A stretch of 64,000 bases of DNA from Streptantibioticus rubrisoli (GTDB lineage: Bacteria > Actinomycetota > Actinomycetes > Streptomycetales > Streptomycetaceae). The stretch lies in contig NZ_JANFNH010000002.1 in NCBI RefSeq assembly GCF_024436055.1, forward strand, positions 186,001-250,000, written 5' to 3'. The position numbers and the translations under genes are program-made. The notes under the pieces are model-generated. The model searched no databases and was not told where the DNA came from. It saw only the letters and a program-made list of their open reading frames with translations. Positions 36,386 through 44,595 of this stretch are shown piece by piece; position 1 is the first letter of the stretch; the number at the start of each line of letters is the position of its first letter.

Positions 36386-37144
36386 TCATGGCGACGGGGG
36401 CGACCACTCGCCGATGCGCACCACGGCCAGCGTGATGTTGTCCGGGCCGCCCGCCTCGATCGCCGCCTTCCACAGCTCGAAGGCGGCGCGGCCGTCCTCG
36501 TACTCCTGCAGCAGGCCGTTCAACTCCTCGTCGGGCACCGGGTCGGTCAGACCGTCGGTGCACACCAGGAACCGGGCGTCCTCGGTGAGCGGATGGCGCA
36601 GTACGTGCGGTCGCACCTCGCTGAACTCGAGCCTGCCACCCAGGGTTTGCGTGACGACGTTGGTGGTGCGCTGTCCGGGCGCCAGCGGCGGGTTGTCGTC
36701 CACGCTGAGCTGACGCAGACCGTCCTGGCCGACGTCGAAGACCCGGCTGTCGCCGATGTTGAACGCGAGCGCCGACTCCGGCAGCAAGACGACGCCCGCG
36801 ACCGTGGTGCCCATGGTCCGCAGATCGGGGTTGGCGTCGGCCGCCGCGTACACGTCGTGGTTGCACGCCTTCAGCGCGTCGCGGAGGTTGGACTCGGTGT
36901 CCAGTGCGCGGCCGACCCTGGACAGTCGGCGCACGGTCAGCGCGCTGGCCACCTCACCGCCCGGCTGCCCGCCGAGCCCGTCCGCGACCGCGACGACCAG
37001 CGGGGTGCCGAAGGGGAACAGCAGCGTCTGGGGATTGTCCGTCACGGTGCCGCACAGTGTCCACGGCCCGACCGCCAGGCTGTCCTCGTTGTGCTCCCGT
37101 ACCAGCCCGACGTGGCTCAACGCGCTCACCGCGAGATAGGCCAT
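36386..37144 (-). CDS. PP2C-family serine/threonine protein phosphatase
   Basis: Metal-dependent phosphatase of 252 aa. Motifs in order: VREHNEDS (first metal Asp region), VAVADGLGGQPGGEVAS, GTTVAGVVLL, FNIGDSRVF, VCTDGLTDPV and GGPDNITLAVV with the final metal Asp. ATG at 37144 has GGGAGG close upstream; an extension to 37306 lacks homology. Resembles PstP/Stp-type phosphatases that reverse Hanks-kinase phosphorylation, but no kinase gene is nearby. Confidence 0.9.
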   Translation of the reverse strand: MAYLAVSALSHVGLVREHNEDSLAVGPWTLCGTVTDNPQTLLFPFGTPLVVAVADGLGGQPGGEVASALTVRRLSRVGRALDTESNLRDALKACNHDVYAAADANPDLRTMGTTVAGVVLLPESALAFNIGDSRVFDVGQDGLRQLSVDDNPPLAPGQRTTNVVTQTLGGRLEFSEVRPHVLRHPLTEDARFLVCTDGLTDPVPDEELNGLLQEYEDGRAAFELWKAAIEAGGPDNITLAVVRIGEWSPPSP

Positions 37145-37214
37145 GACGCCTCCCGTCACGGTCCATGGTAGAGCGCCTGGTCGTCGGCGACCGCTGGACG
37201 CGATCGCCCGGAAT

Positions 37215-37865
37215 TCACTCCACGCCGACTCGCTCGGCGCTGTTGTGCCGCTGTGGCGCGCTGGTGCCGCGTGGGTCGATACGAGGCAGGACATAAGGCG
37301 CGCCAAGTCCGGGGAGGATGTGCTCCCACAAATCAGTCACGCGTTGCGGGAGATCCGCCCGGCCGTTGAGCGTCTCGGACAGCAGCTGAATACCGGTGAA
37401 GCAGCCGATGATGAGTTCGGCCGTTCTCCGCGGATTGATGTGCTTGAGGACGATTCCATCGCTCTGCGCCTTTTCCAGTAAAGAACAGGCGATGTCCGTC
37501 CACTCGCGGTAGGGCTGGGTGGCCGGTGCGGTGAAGGAGCCCTCGATGACCAGCCGAACACCGGCCTGCATCATCGGGTTGTTCTGAAGCTCGCGCGCCA
37601 TGAAATGTGAGGCGTCGATCGCCGCCTGGAGGGGGCAATCGACGGCGTGCGGCGGCAGCAGACGGGTCTGTTCCTCGATCACCGCTTTGGCCAGGTCCTC
37701 CTTCGAGGCGAAGTGGAAGTACAGTGCGCCCCTGGTGGTGCCGGATTCCTTCAGGACGTCTTCCACGGCGGAGGCTGCGTAGCCGTTCTTGGCGAACACC
37801 ACGGCGGCGGCGTTGAGGATGCGTCGGCGAGTTTCCCTGGCTCGCTCTTGCTTCGGTTCTCGCAC
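37215..37865 (-). CDS. scbR: TetR-family gamma-butyrolactone receptor (ArpA/ScbR type)
   Basis: Autoregulator receptor of 216 aa. The N-terminal helix-turn-helix (VEDVLKESGTTRGALYFHFASKEDLAKAVI) is typical of the ArpA branch of TetR regulators, as are the ligand-domain segments QPYREWTDIACSLLEKAQSD and LLSETLNGRADLPQRVTDLW. Such proteins repress target promoters until a gamma-butyrolactone binds. It is divergent from the AfsA-type synthase, with a 26-bp ARE-like palindrome between them, so it probably controls both genes. Exact orthology to ScbR, BarA or others is not settled. Confidence 0.88.
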   Translation of the reverse strand: MREPKQERARETRRRILNAAAVVFAKNGYAASAVEDVLKESGTTRGALYFHFASKEDLAKAVIEEQTRLLPPHAVDCPLQAAIDASHFMARELQNNPMMQAGVRLVIEGSFTAPATQPYREWTDIACSLLEKAQSDGIVLKHINPRRTAELIIGCFTGIQLLSETLNGRADLPQRVTDLWEHILPGLGAPYVLPRIDPRGTSAPQRHNSAERVGVE

Positions 37866-37933
37866 TTTGAGTTCTCCAGGCGCGCCCGCACGCCATCAGG
37901 GTTCGGGTGAGCGTTTCGTCATCTTCGAACGCT

Positions 37934-37959
37934 AAACCAACTGACTTTCCGGTAGGTAT
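37934..37959. promoter_or_regulatory. candidate autoregulatory element (ARE) for the butyrolactone receptor
   Basis: AAACCAACTG-ACTTTC-CGGTAGGTAT: the 10-bp arms are partly inverted (7 of 10 positions pair as AxACCxACxG), with a 6-bp centre, 26 bp in total. This is the size and pattern of AREs bound by ArpA-family receptors. It lies midway between the divergent receptor and synthase genes. Confidence 0.75.
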
Positions 37960-38006
37960 CCTAGCAGCGCAAAAAAGGCAGCCCCCGACGAGGCGGAGTG
38001 GTGAAC

Positions 38007-38927
38007 ATGTCCATACCCGGGCTGATGGATCCATGGCAGCGCGAGTTCACCGGTACCGCTCCTCGGGAGTATGTGCACCGCCGAGCCATTGCCGAGGTCT
38101 TCCTTACCGACGCCTGGCGATGCGTCGGTAAAGACGCCTTCACGTTGATCACGCAGTGGCCGCGTGCTCACCTGCTCTACGCCCCCCTCCATGGCCGCTG
38201 GTACGACCCCATGGTTGCCGTGGAAACCATCCGGCAGGCCGGTTTGCTGGTCGCCCATGCCGAATACGGCGTCCCGCTAGGATATCAATTCATAGTGGAA
38301 TCAATAGAGTTGACGACCCACAAGGCGGTCCCGGTCGGCCCCCTCCCCGCCGAACTCGATCTGCGGGTCGACGCCGACGACTTCAGATGGCGAGGTCAGC
38401 GCCTGTCCCACATGCGGTGCACGTTCCACTTCTGGCAGGGGTCCGAGAACGTCATGACCGGCAGCGGGACCTTCACCTGCGTCCCTCCCCGTCTGTACCG
38501 GCGGCTGCGCGGCTCCAGGGCCGCAGCCGTCCTGACGCCCCCGCAGCCGCCCGTGCCCGCCGCGGAAACCACCGGCGGACGCCACGAGCAGAACATCCTC
38601 CTGGCACCCGGCCGCGGACCGCGCTCATGGCAGCTGAGGGTCGATCCACTCCACCCCGTGCTCTTCGACCACCCCGTCGACCACATGCCGGGCATGGCCT
38701 TGCTGGAGGCGGCACGACAGGCCGCCGAAGCCGTCACGGACCCCGGCCTTCTGCCCACCCGGATACGGATCGCCTTCGAACGCTACGTAGAGTTCGGTTC
38801 CCCTTGCTGGATCGAGGCCGATCCGGAGCCATCAGGCGACGACGGAACCACCGAGGTGAACGTGATCGCCTGCCAGAGCGGCACTCCAGCATGTAGGGCC
38901 ACCATCGTCATGAAACCCGGCGCATGA
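38007..38927 (+). CDS. afsA: AfsA-family gamma-butyrolactone synthase
   Basis: Makes the butyrolactone skeleton by joining a beta-ketoacyl chain to dihydroxyacetone phosphate; 306 aa. Two AfsA hot-dog repeats are visible: about 15-150 (REYVHRRAIAEVFLTDAW, PLHGRWYDPMVAVETIRQAG) and about 195-300 (DPLHPVLFDHPVDHMPGMALL, FERYVEFGSPCWIEAD). ATG at 38007 is preferred over GTGs at 37998 and 38001 because GGAG (37995-37998) is 8 bases away. First gene of a two-gene operon with the reductase; probably repressed through the ARE until signal accumulates. Confidence 0.92.
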   Translation: MSIPGLMDPWQREFTGTAPREYVHRRAIAEVFLTDAWRCVGKDAFTLITQWPRAHLLYAPLHGRWYDPMVAVETIRQAGLLVAHAEYGVPLGYQFIVESIELTTHKAVPVGPLPAELDLRVDADDFRWRGQRLSHMRCTFHFWQGSENVMTGSGTFTCVPPRLYRRLRGSRAAAVLTPPQPPVPAAETTGGRHEQNILLAPGRGPRSWQLRVDPLHPVLFDHPVDHMPGMALLEAARQAAEAVTDPGLLPTRIRIAFERYVEFGSPCWIEADPEPSGDDGTTEVNVIACQSGTPACRATIVMKPGA

Positions 38928-38943
38928 GGGACGGGGGAAGACA

Positions 38944-39861
38944 GTGCGCGTACTCATCACCGGTGCTTCCGGCTTCATCGGACGGCGGGTCGTCGGGGCC
39001 GTGGCGGCGGAAAGCGTCCATCTGCGTCTGCTGCGGCACAACAGCGGTCTCCAGGACACTCCGCGCGATGCGCAGCTCGCGCGCGCGGACCTGACCAACC
39101 CGGCATCGCTGCGCGGACTGTGCGACGGGGTGGACGTCCTGGTGCACTGCGCCTCACACATAGGCGATGCCCCCGAACTGTGCGAAGCCGTCAACACCGA
39201 GGGCACCAAGGCGCTGGTGGCGGAGGCGCACGGCGCCGGGGTACGGCGCATCGTGTACCTCAGCACCGCGGCCGTCTACGGCGAAGGGCCCTTCACCAAC
39301 GTCAGGGAAGGGCAGTTCGCCCCCCGACCCGTATCCGTCACCAGCAGCACGCGGCTGGCCGCCGAGAAGGTGGTACTGGCGCACGGCGGAACCGTCCTGC
39401 GGCCGCACCTGGTGTACGGGGCGGGGGATCGGTGGGTGATCCCGGCGACCGTCTGGACGGCCTCCACCGTCAAGGCCACCGTCGACGGTGGCCGCGCCCT
39501 GCTGTCACTGATCGACGTGGACGACCTGGCCCGCGCCATCGCGGCCTGCGCCCTGAGCCCGAGGCCCCGCCCGGGCGTCTACCACGCCGCTCATCCGCAG
39601 CCGGTTCCGCTGAAGGAACTGCTCGATGTCGTCACGTCGCGACTCGGCCTTCCCCGAATCGAGGAAGACCTTCCCTATGACCTGGCCCTGGAGCGCTTCA
39701 CGGCGCACGGTGGCCGTAAGCGCCATCTCGACATGATGGCGCGGGACCATTGGTTCGACAGCACAAGGCTCTGGTCCGACTTCGACTGCGTCCCCGGCGA
39801 GGGGTTCCGCGCACAGTTCGCCCGCCATGCGGACTGGTACCGCGACCACCTGAGGCTCTGA
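38944..39861 (+). CDS. NAD-dependent epimerase/dehydratase-family reductase of the butyrolactone locus
   Basis: Extended-SDR protein of 305 aa. NAD(P)-binding ITGASGFIGRRVVGAV at residue 5; STAAVYGEG is the usual position of the catalytic Tyr motif, but here the usual YxxxK is replaced by TSSTRLAAEK, so the catalytic Tyr is not obvious. GTG at 38944 follows GGGGGAAG, 17 bases after the AfsA-type gene, so the two form an operon. It probably reduces the 6-keto group or another intermediate of the signal; the exact step is inferred from context. Confidence 0.8.
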   Translation: MRVLITGASGFIGRRVVGAVAAESVHLRLLRHNSGLQDTPRDAQLARADLTNPASLRGLCDGVDVLVHCASHIGDAPELCEAVNTEGTKALVAEAHGAGVRRIVYLSTAAVYGEGPFTNVREGQFAPRPVSVTSSTRLAAEKVVLAHGGTVLRPHLVYGAGDRWVIPATVWTASTVKATVDGGRALLSLIDVDDLARAIAACALSPRPRPGVYHAAHPQPVPLKELLDVVTSRLGLPRIEEDLPYDLALERFTAHGGRKRHLDMMARDHWFDSTRLWSDFDCVPGEGFRAQFARHADWYRDHLRL

Positions 39862-39902
39862 GCACATCAGGTGCCCTCCCGCGTGTGGGCACCTTCTGCG
39901 GC

Positions 39903-39933
39903 GGGCCCCCAGACCAAAGCGGCCTGGGGGCCC
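39903..39933. terminator. bidirectional terminator between convergent genes
   Basis: GGGCCCCCAG (39903-39912) and CTGGGGGCCC (39924-39933) pair perfectly around an 11-base loop, between the convergent reductase and metallophosphoesterase genes. Confidence 0.85.
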
Positions 39934-39941
39934 GTCAGTCG

Positions 39942-41681
39942 TTAGGAGCGCGGCTTGGCCAGCAGCAGTTCGGTGTTGTGGTCCGTCGCGGTGCCGAGCT
40001 TCTGTGCGGGGGTGGCGTACGGGTCGTTGTACGACAACTCCCGGTACAGCGCGGCCAGTCCGGCGTCGGAGGTGTCGCCGAAGTCCGTGCCGTAGCGGGC
40101 GGCCGACTCCACCACGGTGGTGAACAGCGACAGGGTGCCGTCGCCGTTGTCCGCGATCTCGATGATCCGCGCGTGCTGCGGATAGTCGATGTGCGAGGCG
40201 GTGTTGATCTCCCAGAACGCCCGCTCGGGCACCGCGTGGCCGTGCGGGATGATCTGGTTGGTGTGGGTGTGGCCGTTGACCCAGGCGACCACGTTCGGAT
40301 AGCGCTGCAACAGCGCCACCAGGGTGTTGCCGTCGTGCCGGGCCTCGAACGGATGGTACGGATCGGGCAGCAGGTTGCCCATGGAAGCGCTGGTGTGGTG
40401 GCTGAAGATGACGACCAACTGGCTGGAGCCGCCGCCGCGCACCAGGTTGCCGTCCGTGTCGTACCAGTGGTCGCTGTGCTGCTTGAGCACCGACTCCAAC
40501 CAGTCCAGCTGCGCGGTACCGATCGAACCGTCCGCGAAACCCGCCCGGTTGGTGGTGTCCAGGCTGATGCCCAGCACACCGTGCGAGACCGGGAAGGTGT
40601 AGTACAGGTGGCCGCTGCTGGCGGCGTCCGAGGTGAAGCCGTGCCCCACCGGTCCCGGGCCGGTGTAGGCCGGGTTGAGGTGGGCCTGGGCGAACTCCTT
40701 GGGGCTGAACGGCATTCGGCGCGGATCGGCCGTCACCTGGCGCACCGGCCCGCCGTCGGCCAGCAGCCGGGCCAGCATCGCCACCGCGCTCGCCGGATCG
40801 TTGCGCAGCGCGTCGGCCAGTTTGGCCGCGTCGGCGTCGTCGCACCCTTCGAGCTTGCGGTCTCCGGTGTAAAGGGAGTTGAGCAGCCCCAGATCGGGCA
40901 GCGAGCCCTCGATGCTGTCGTCGTGGTTGCCGACCGTGGTGTACCAGGGGGTGCGCAGTCCGGGCGCGGTGAACGCACCGCCCGCGGCGGACAGGAAACC
41001 GGGCACCTGCGGGAAGCCGTGCGCCTTGTAGTCGTCCTGGAAGGACGACTCCGGGTTCCAGTACAGCGCGCCGCCCGAGTCCTGCACGCCCTCGTAGCGC
41101 TTCGGGTCACCGCTGTTGGGGGTGATCCGGCCGCCGCTCATCACCGCCAGGTACCAGTCGAGTTCGATCCTCTCGTGGTTGTCGGTGTTGTCGCCGGTCG
41201 CCATGACGAGTGAGAACGGCATGCCCGTGAAGGGGCCGCCGGGCAGCGAGTTGATCCGCTCCACCAGCGAGGAGGCACCGCGCACGGTCAGCGCCTCGTG
41301 CGGGCGGTAGGCGCTGTCGAGGTAGCGGGCGAGGTACTCGAACCGCACCGGGGACTCGGTGTCCACCAGGTGCAGATCGGTGAACTGTACGAACGACGCC
41401 ACGGCGGTGCGCCGGTCATCGCGGGTCGCCGCCGCGGAGGCCAGGTCGGTGCGCACCACCAGCGGCCAACCCGGGCCTGCCTGAAGCCTCTTGTACGCTC
41501 CACCGTCGCTCGGCGTCGCCACCTGCTCCAGCGTGGTGCCCGCGGTACGGACGGCCCGGGTGGCGGTGGTGGCCAAGGCGCGGTCGCGCGTCGCGGCGGA
41601 GGCGAACCCGCCGCCGACGGCGACGGCCGCGGCGGCTGCCGAGGCTCCGGTGATGAACTGGCGTCTGCTGTATGCGGGCAT
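39942..41681 (-). CDS. Tat-exported metallophosphoesterase (TIGR03767-like)
   Basis: Calcineurin-like phosphoesterase of 579 aa. The Tat signal is MPAYSRRQFITGASAAAAAV. Metal motifs: FVQFTDLHLVDTE (Asp-x-His), VMATGDNTDNHERIELDWY (GDN/NH type), TTVGNHDDS and WVNGHTHTNQI. ATG at 41681 has AGGAGA 8 bases upstream. Length and the motif spacing fit the large secreted actinobacterial TIGR03767 group as I recall it; substrate unknown. Ends at a strong bidirectional hairpin. Confidence 0.87.
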   Translation of the reverse strand: MPAYSRRQFITGASAAAAAVAVGGGFASAATRDRALATTATRAVRTAGTTLEQVATPSDGGAYKRLQAGPGWPLVVRTDLASAAATRDDRRTAVASFVQFTDLHLVDTESPVRFEYLARYLDSAYRPHEALTVRGASSLVERINSLPGGPFTGMPFSLVMATGDNTDNHERIELDWYLAVMSGGRITPNSGDPKRYEGVQDSGGALYWNPESSFQDDYKAHGFPQVPGFLSAAGGAFTAPGLRTPWYTTVGNHDDSIEGSLPDLGLLNSLYTGDRKLEGCDDADAAKLADALRNDPASAVAMLARLLADGGPVRQVTADPRRMPFSPKEFAQAHLNPAYTGPGPVGHGFTSDAASSGHLYYTFPVSHGVLGISLDTTNRAGFADGSIGTAQLDWLESVLKQHSDHWYDTDGNLVRGGGSSQLVVIFSHHTSASMGNLLPDPYHPFEARHDGNTLVALLQRYPNVVAWVNGHTHTNQIIPHGHAVPERAFWEINTASHIDYPQHARIIEIADNGDGTLSLFTTVVESAARYGTDFGDTSDAGLAALYRELSYNDPYATPAQKLGTATDHNTELLLAKPRS

Positions 41682-41875
41682 CCAGCGTTCTCCTGACGGT
41701 CGGTGGGGGGACGACTCAAGCGCGTCCGTCGCGGTACGCGCCCGAGGCCCCGACGCCGGGCTACCCGCAGGTAACGCGCCGTCCGCCAGAATGCCCGCAG
41801 ACATTGGTCCTGCTGTGAACAAATGGCGAAGCAATGGTGAGGAATCGTTGTCGTGTTGGGCCGCCCGGCCGGGTC

Positions 41876-43789
41876 TCAGGAGATCTCGCCCGGCACCTCG
41901 TTCGCCGCGGCCGACGCGGTACCGCGGTCGTTCTGCAGCGACCACAGGTCACGGAACAGGCCCGGCACGGCGACGAGTTCGTCGAACGTGCCCTGTTGGA
42001 CCACCCGGCCGCCTTGCAGCACCACGATGCGGTCCGCGATCGTCACATTGGTCAGCCGGTGGGTGACCAGCACCACGGCCCGGTCCGTCGCGATGGCCCG
42101 TAGCCCGGTGAACACCCGGTGCTCGGCGCGCGGGTCGAGCGCCGCCGTCGGCTCGTCCATCACCAGCAGCCCGGCGGGCCGGTGGAACGCCCGGGCCAGC
42201 GCGATGCGTTGCCACTGCCCGCCGGACAACTCCTCACCGCCCAGCCACTCGCGGGCCAGCAGGGTGCGCAGGCCCGAGCGCAGACCGCGCACCACCTCAT
42301 GGGCGCCGCTCGCCTCGCACGCCTGCCACACCGCGGTGTCGCCCAACGGCACCGGCTGGCCGAGGGTGATGTTCTGCCGGGCGGACAGTGGCCAGCGGGC
42401 GTACTCCTGCGGCACCACCGCGACCCGTTGCCAGGCCGCCAGCGGATCCACCTCCCGGGTGTCCACCCCGTCCCAGCGCACCACACCCGAGGTGGGCAGG
42501 TAGAGCCGGGTGAGCAGCTTGGACAGGGTCGTCTTCCCCGAGCCGTTCTCCCCGACCAGCGCCAGCACCTCGCCCCGGCGCACCGTCAGCGTCACCCCGT
42601 CCACGGCGTTGCGCTCCGCGCCCTCGTACCGGTACACCAGGTTGTCCGCCCGTACCTCCCGTGGCGCCGAGGGCAGCGTGGACCCGCGGCGCAGCCGGTA
42701 GCCATCGGCCTCGTCCAGGAACCGCGACCAGTCGTCCAGGTACATCCCGGTACGGAACAACCGGGCGCCGCAGCCCACCAGGCTCTGCACCGACGCCGTG
42801 ACGGTGCGCAGCGCGAACATCGCGGTACCGGCCGAGGCCACCGACATCCGGCCGGTGCCCAGCAGCAGCATCAGCGCCGCCCACACCAGGCTGGACGCCA
42901 GGCCGCCGACCGCCGCGCCGACGAGTGCGGTGCGCGCGCCCCGGCCGACGGCGCGGCGCTCGGCGGCGTTCACCCGGTCGGTAATCGTGCGGTACTTGCC
43001 GAGCAGAAAGCGCGCCATGGTGCCGGAGCGGATCTGGTCGGCGGCGTGGGTGTCCGCCATGTGCCAGCGCAGCACCGACAGCATCCGGCGGTGGCCCACC
43101 GTCCGCATCGCTGCCAGATGGCTGACCCGGGCCGCCCGCACCTGCGCCACCCCCTGCGGCAGCCCGGCGAGCACCAAGAGCGGTAGCAGCACCGGGTGCA
43201 GTGCGGTGAGCACTCCCGCCCCGGCGATCAGCGAGGCGGTCGCGGAGAGCAGGTCCTGGCCCTCCTGGATGAGGTCCTGCGACACCTGCGCGCCGTGCTC
43301 CGCGGCCTCCCTGCGGTCGTTGAAGCCAGGGCTGTCGTAGGCGGCCAGTTCCACGTTGATCGCCGCGTCAAGCAGCATCAACTCCGCTTCCTGGGACATC
43401 AGCGGAGCCAGCCGGGCCGACAGCCAGTTCACCGCGATGCCCAGCACCGCGCGCAGCCCGGCAGCGGCGGCCAGCACCGTCAGCGACGGCCAGGCCGCCC
43501 ACAGCCGTTGCCCGACCCGCCCGGAGGAGATCAGCGCCGTGATCGTCCCGGTGGTGGCCAGCAGCCCGAAGGCCTGGGACAGTCCGGACAGCACCTGGCA
43601 CAACAGCAGCCCGATGACCGACGGTTGGTCCGCGCGCCAGGCCAACGCCGTGGAACGGCACAGCAGTTGCGGCAGTCTGCGCGCCATCTGCCGGGTGGTG
43701 ATGGACTTTCCGCACTCCCAGCGCGGGTCGTCGTCGAGTGGGACGTCCAGTTCGTCGTCGGACTCCGCCGGCACAGTGGCTTCGACCAT
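41876..43789 (-). CDS. ABC transporter, fused permease and ATPase (half-transporter)
   Basis: Membrane exporter half-molecule of 637 aa that must dimerise. The N-terminal transmembrane region spans about residues 40-330 with hydrophobic segments such as VIGLLLCQVLSGLSQAFGLL. The ATPase domain follows: Walker A LVGENGSGKTT, Q-loop VAVVPQEYARWPLSA, signature EELSGGQWQR, Walker B LLVMDEPTAALD, H-loop LVTHRL. ATG at 43789 (MVEATVPAESDDELD) is preferred to a longer frame to 43870. The acidic N terminus is unusual. Substrate unknown; possibly a lipid or peptide exporter. Confidence 0.88.
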   Translation of the reverse strand: MVEATVPAESDDELDVPLDDDPRWECGKSITTRQMARRLPQLLCRSTALAWRADQPSVIGLLLCQVLSGLSQAFGLLATTGTITALISSGRVGQRLWAAWPSLTVLAAAAGLRAVLGIAVNWLSARLAPLMSQEAELMLLDAAINVELAAYDSPGFNDRREAAEHGAQVSQDLIQEGQDLLSATASLIAGAGVLTALHPVLLPLLVLAGLPQGVAQVRAARVSHLAAMRTVGHRRMLSVLRWHMADTHAADQIRSGTMARFLLGKYRTITDRVNAAERRAVGRGARTALVGAAVGGLASSLVWAALMLLLGTGRMSVASAGTAMFALRTVTASVQSLVGCGARLFRTGMYLDDWSRFLDEADGYRLRRGSTLPSAPREVRADNLVYRYEGAERNAVDGVTLTVRRGEVLALVGENGSGKTTLSKLLTRLYLPTSGVVRWDGVDTREVDPLAAWQRVAVVPQEYARWPLSARQNITLGQPVPLGDTAVWQACEASGAHEVVRGLRSGLRTLLAREWLGGEELSGGQWQRIALARAFHRPAGLLVMDEPTAALDPRAEHRVFTGLRAIATDRAVVLVTHRLTNVTIADRIVVLQGGRVVQQGTFDELVAVPGLFRDLWSLQNDRGTASAAANEVPGEIS

Positions 43790-43904
43790 GGCGCCCCCAC
43801 TCGGATCGGGGTCCTCGACCCCACGCGATGGCCGGACGCTATTGGGGGCGAACCCCGCCGTGCCGGGCATTCGCCCGAAGAACGCCCGATCGAGTGGATG
43901 CCGC

Positions 43905-43968
43905 GGCTACAAGGAGCCGCGGCTAGAAGAAGCTGCGTCTACAAGAAGCCGTGGCTAGAAGAAGCCGC
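43905..43968 (-). repeat. four tandem 16-bp repeats spanning a gene's stop codon
   Basis: Units at 43905, 43921, 43937 and 43953, each exactly 16 bp: GGCTACAAGGAGCCGC, GGCTAGAAGAAGCTGC, GTCTACAAGAAGCCGT, GGCTAGAAGAAGCCGC. The last unit contains the stop codon and final Phe-Phe codons of the minus-strand gene at 43955. Every unit carries TAG on the coding strand, and units alternate C/G before the TAG. Confidence 0.92.
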
Positions 43969-44359
43969 CGTCGTCGTCCACCACATCCTCGTAGACGTCG
44001 GTCTCCTCGTAGTAGTTGTTCTCGATGATGGTGCGCGGCCGCTCCTCCTCCAGCATCTCGCCGATCAGCGCTCCGCCCACCAGGCCAGCCACGCCCGCGC
44101 CCACCACGGCGGCGGTGCTGTGGCCCGGCCGCTGCTGCGGGTAGCCGGGCTGGGCGTACCCGGGCTGCGGGTAGCCCGACTGCTGGGGGTAACCGGCCTG
44201 CGGATACCCGGCCTGCGGCTGGTAGAACGGCGGCGACGTGGTCTGCACCCGCTGCGCGCACGGGCCGCAGGCCTGCACGGGGCGGGGCACTCCCCACTGC
44301 GGCGACCACATCACGCTCACACTGCCGGGCGCGTGCGCGGAGTCGAAGAAGCAAGTCAT
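43955..44359 (-). CDS. small Gly-Tyr-Pro-Gln repeat protein with glycine-zipper segment (134 aa)
   Basis: Starts [20 protein letters not shown] and has a CGPC Cys pair near residue 32. About six GYPQ/GYAQ-type repeats follow (residues about 50-78), then a small-residue hydrophobic helix ([20 protein letters not shown]) that may insert in membrane, and an acidic tail ending DDDGGFF. ATG at 44359 follows AAGGGGGG. It resembles small surface or phase-separating proteins; function unknown. Its 3' end lies in the 16-bp tandem repeat, and it is divergent from the phosphoketolase gene. Confidence 0.75.
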   Translation of the reverse strand: MTCFFDSAHAPGSVSVMWSPQWGVPRPVQACGPCAQRVQTTSPPFYQPQAGYPQAGYPQQSGYPQPGYAQPGYPQQRPGHSTAAVVGAGVAGLVGGALIGEMLEEERPRTIIENNYYEETDVYEDVVDDDGGFF

Positions 44360-44410
44360 GTGTGCCCCCTTGGGGTCACCGGCGGCTTCCCGCCGGACGG
44401 ACGTTCGGTA

Positions 44411-44445
44411 CCGCACCCTGCCGATCCCGTCCGCGCAGGGTGCGG
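44411..44445. promoter_or_regulatory. perfect 11-bp inverted repeat in the phosphoketolase divergent promoter
   Basis: CCGCACCCTGC (44411-44421) and GCAGGGTGCGG (44435-44445) with a 13-base spacer. It lies 52 bases upstream of the minus-strand gene at 44359. Could be an operator or leader hairpin. Confidence 0.5.
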
Positions 44446-44480
44446 CCAGCGTACCCGCGCCCGTCACCGGGCCTCGCGTG

Positions 44481-44516
44481 GGCCGTTCAGGCTCTGCCTG
44501 ACGGCCTGAACGGGCC
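44481..44516. promoter_or_regulatory. second inverted repeat in the phosphoketolase divergent promoter
   Basis: GGCCGTTCAGGC (44481-44492) and GCCTGAACGGGCC (44504-44516) pair with one bulged base around 11 bases. It lies 80 bases before the phosphoketolase start. Together with the repeat at 44411 it makes this short region unusually structured. Confidence 0.5.
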
Positions 44517-44595
44517 TTACCCGGCATACCGGGTACACCCCACGCTGAGAAGCGGTATCAGCCGCATCCCGGGTACCGACGATTCGGAGGACGTC

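Noticed and set aside
43709-43724. CCGCACTCCCAGCG resembling part of the dispersed element
   Set aside because: It lies inside the coding sequence of the ABC transporter (Trp-Glu-Cys-Gly region) and lacks the rest of the element, so it is probably chance.
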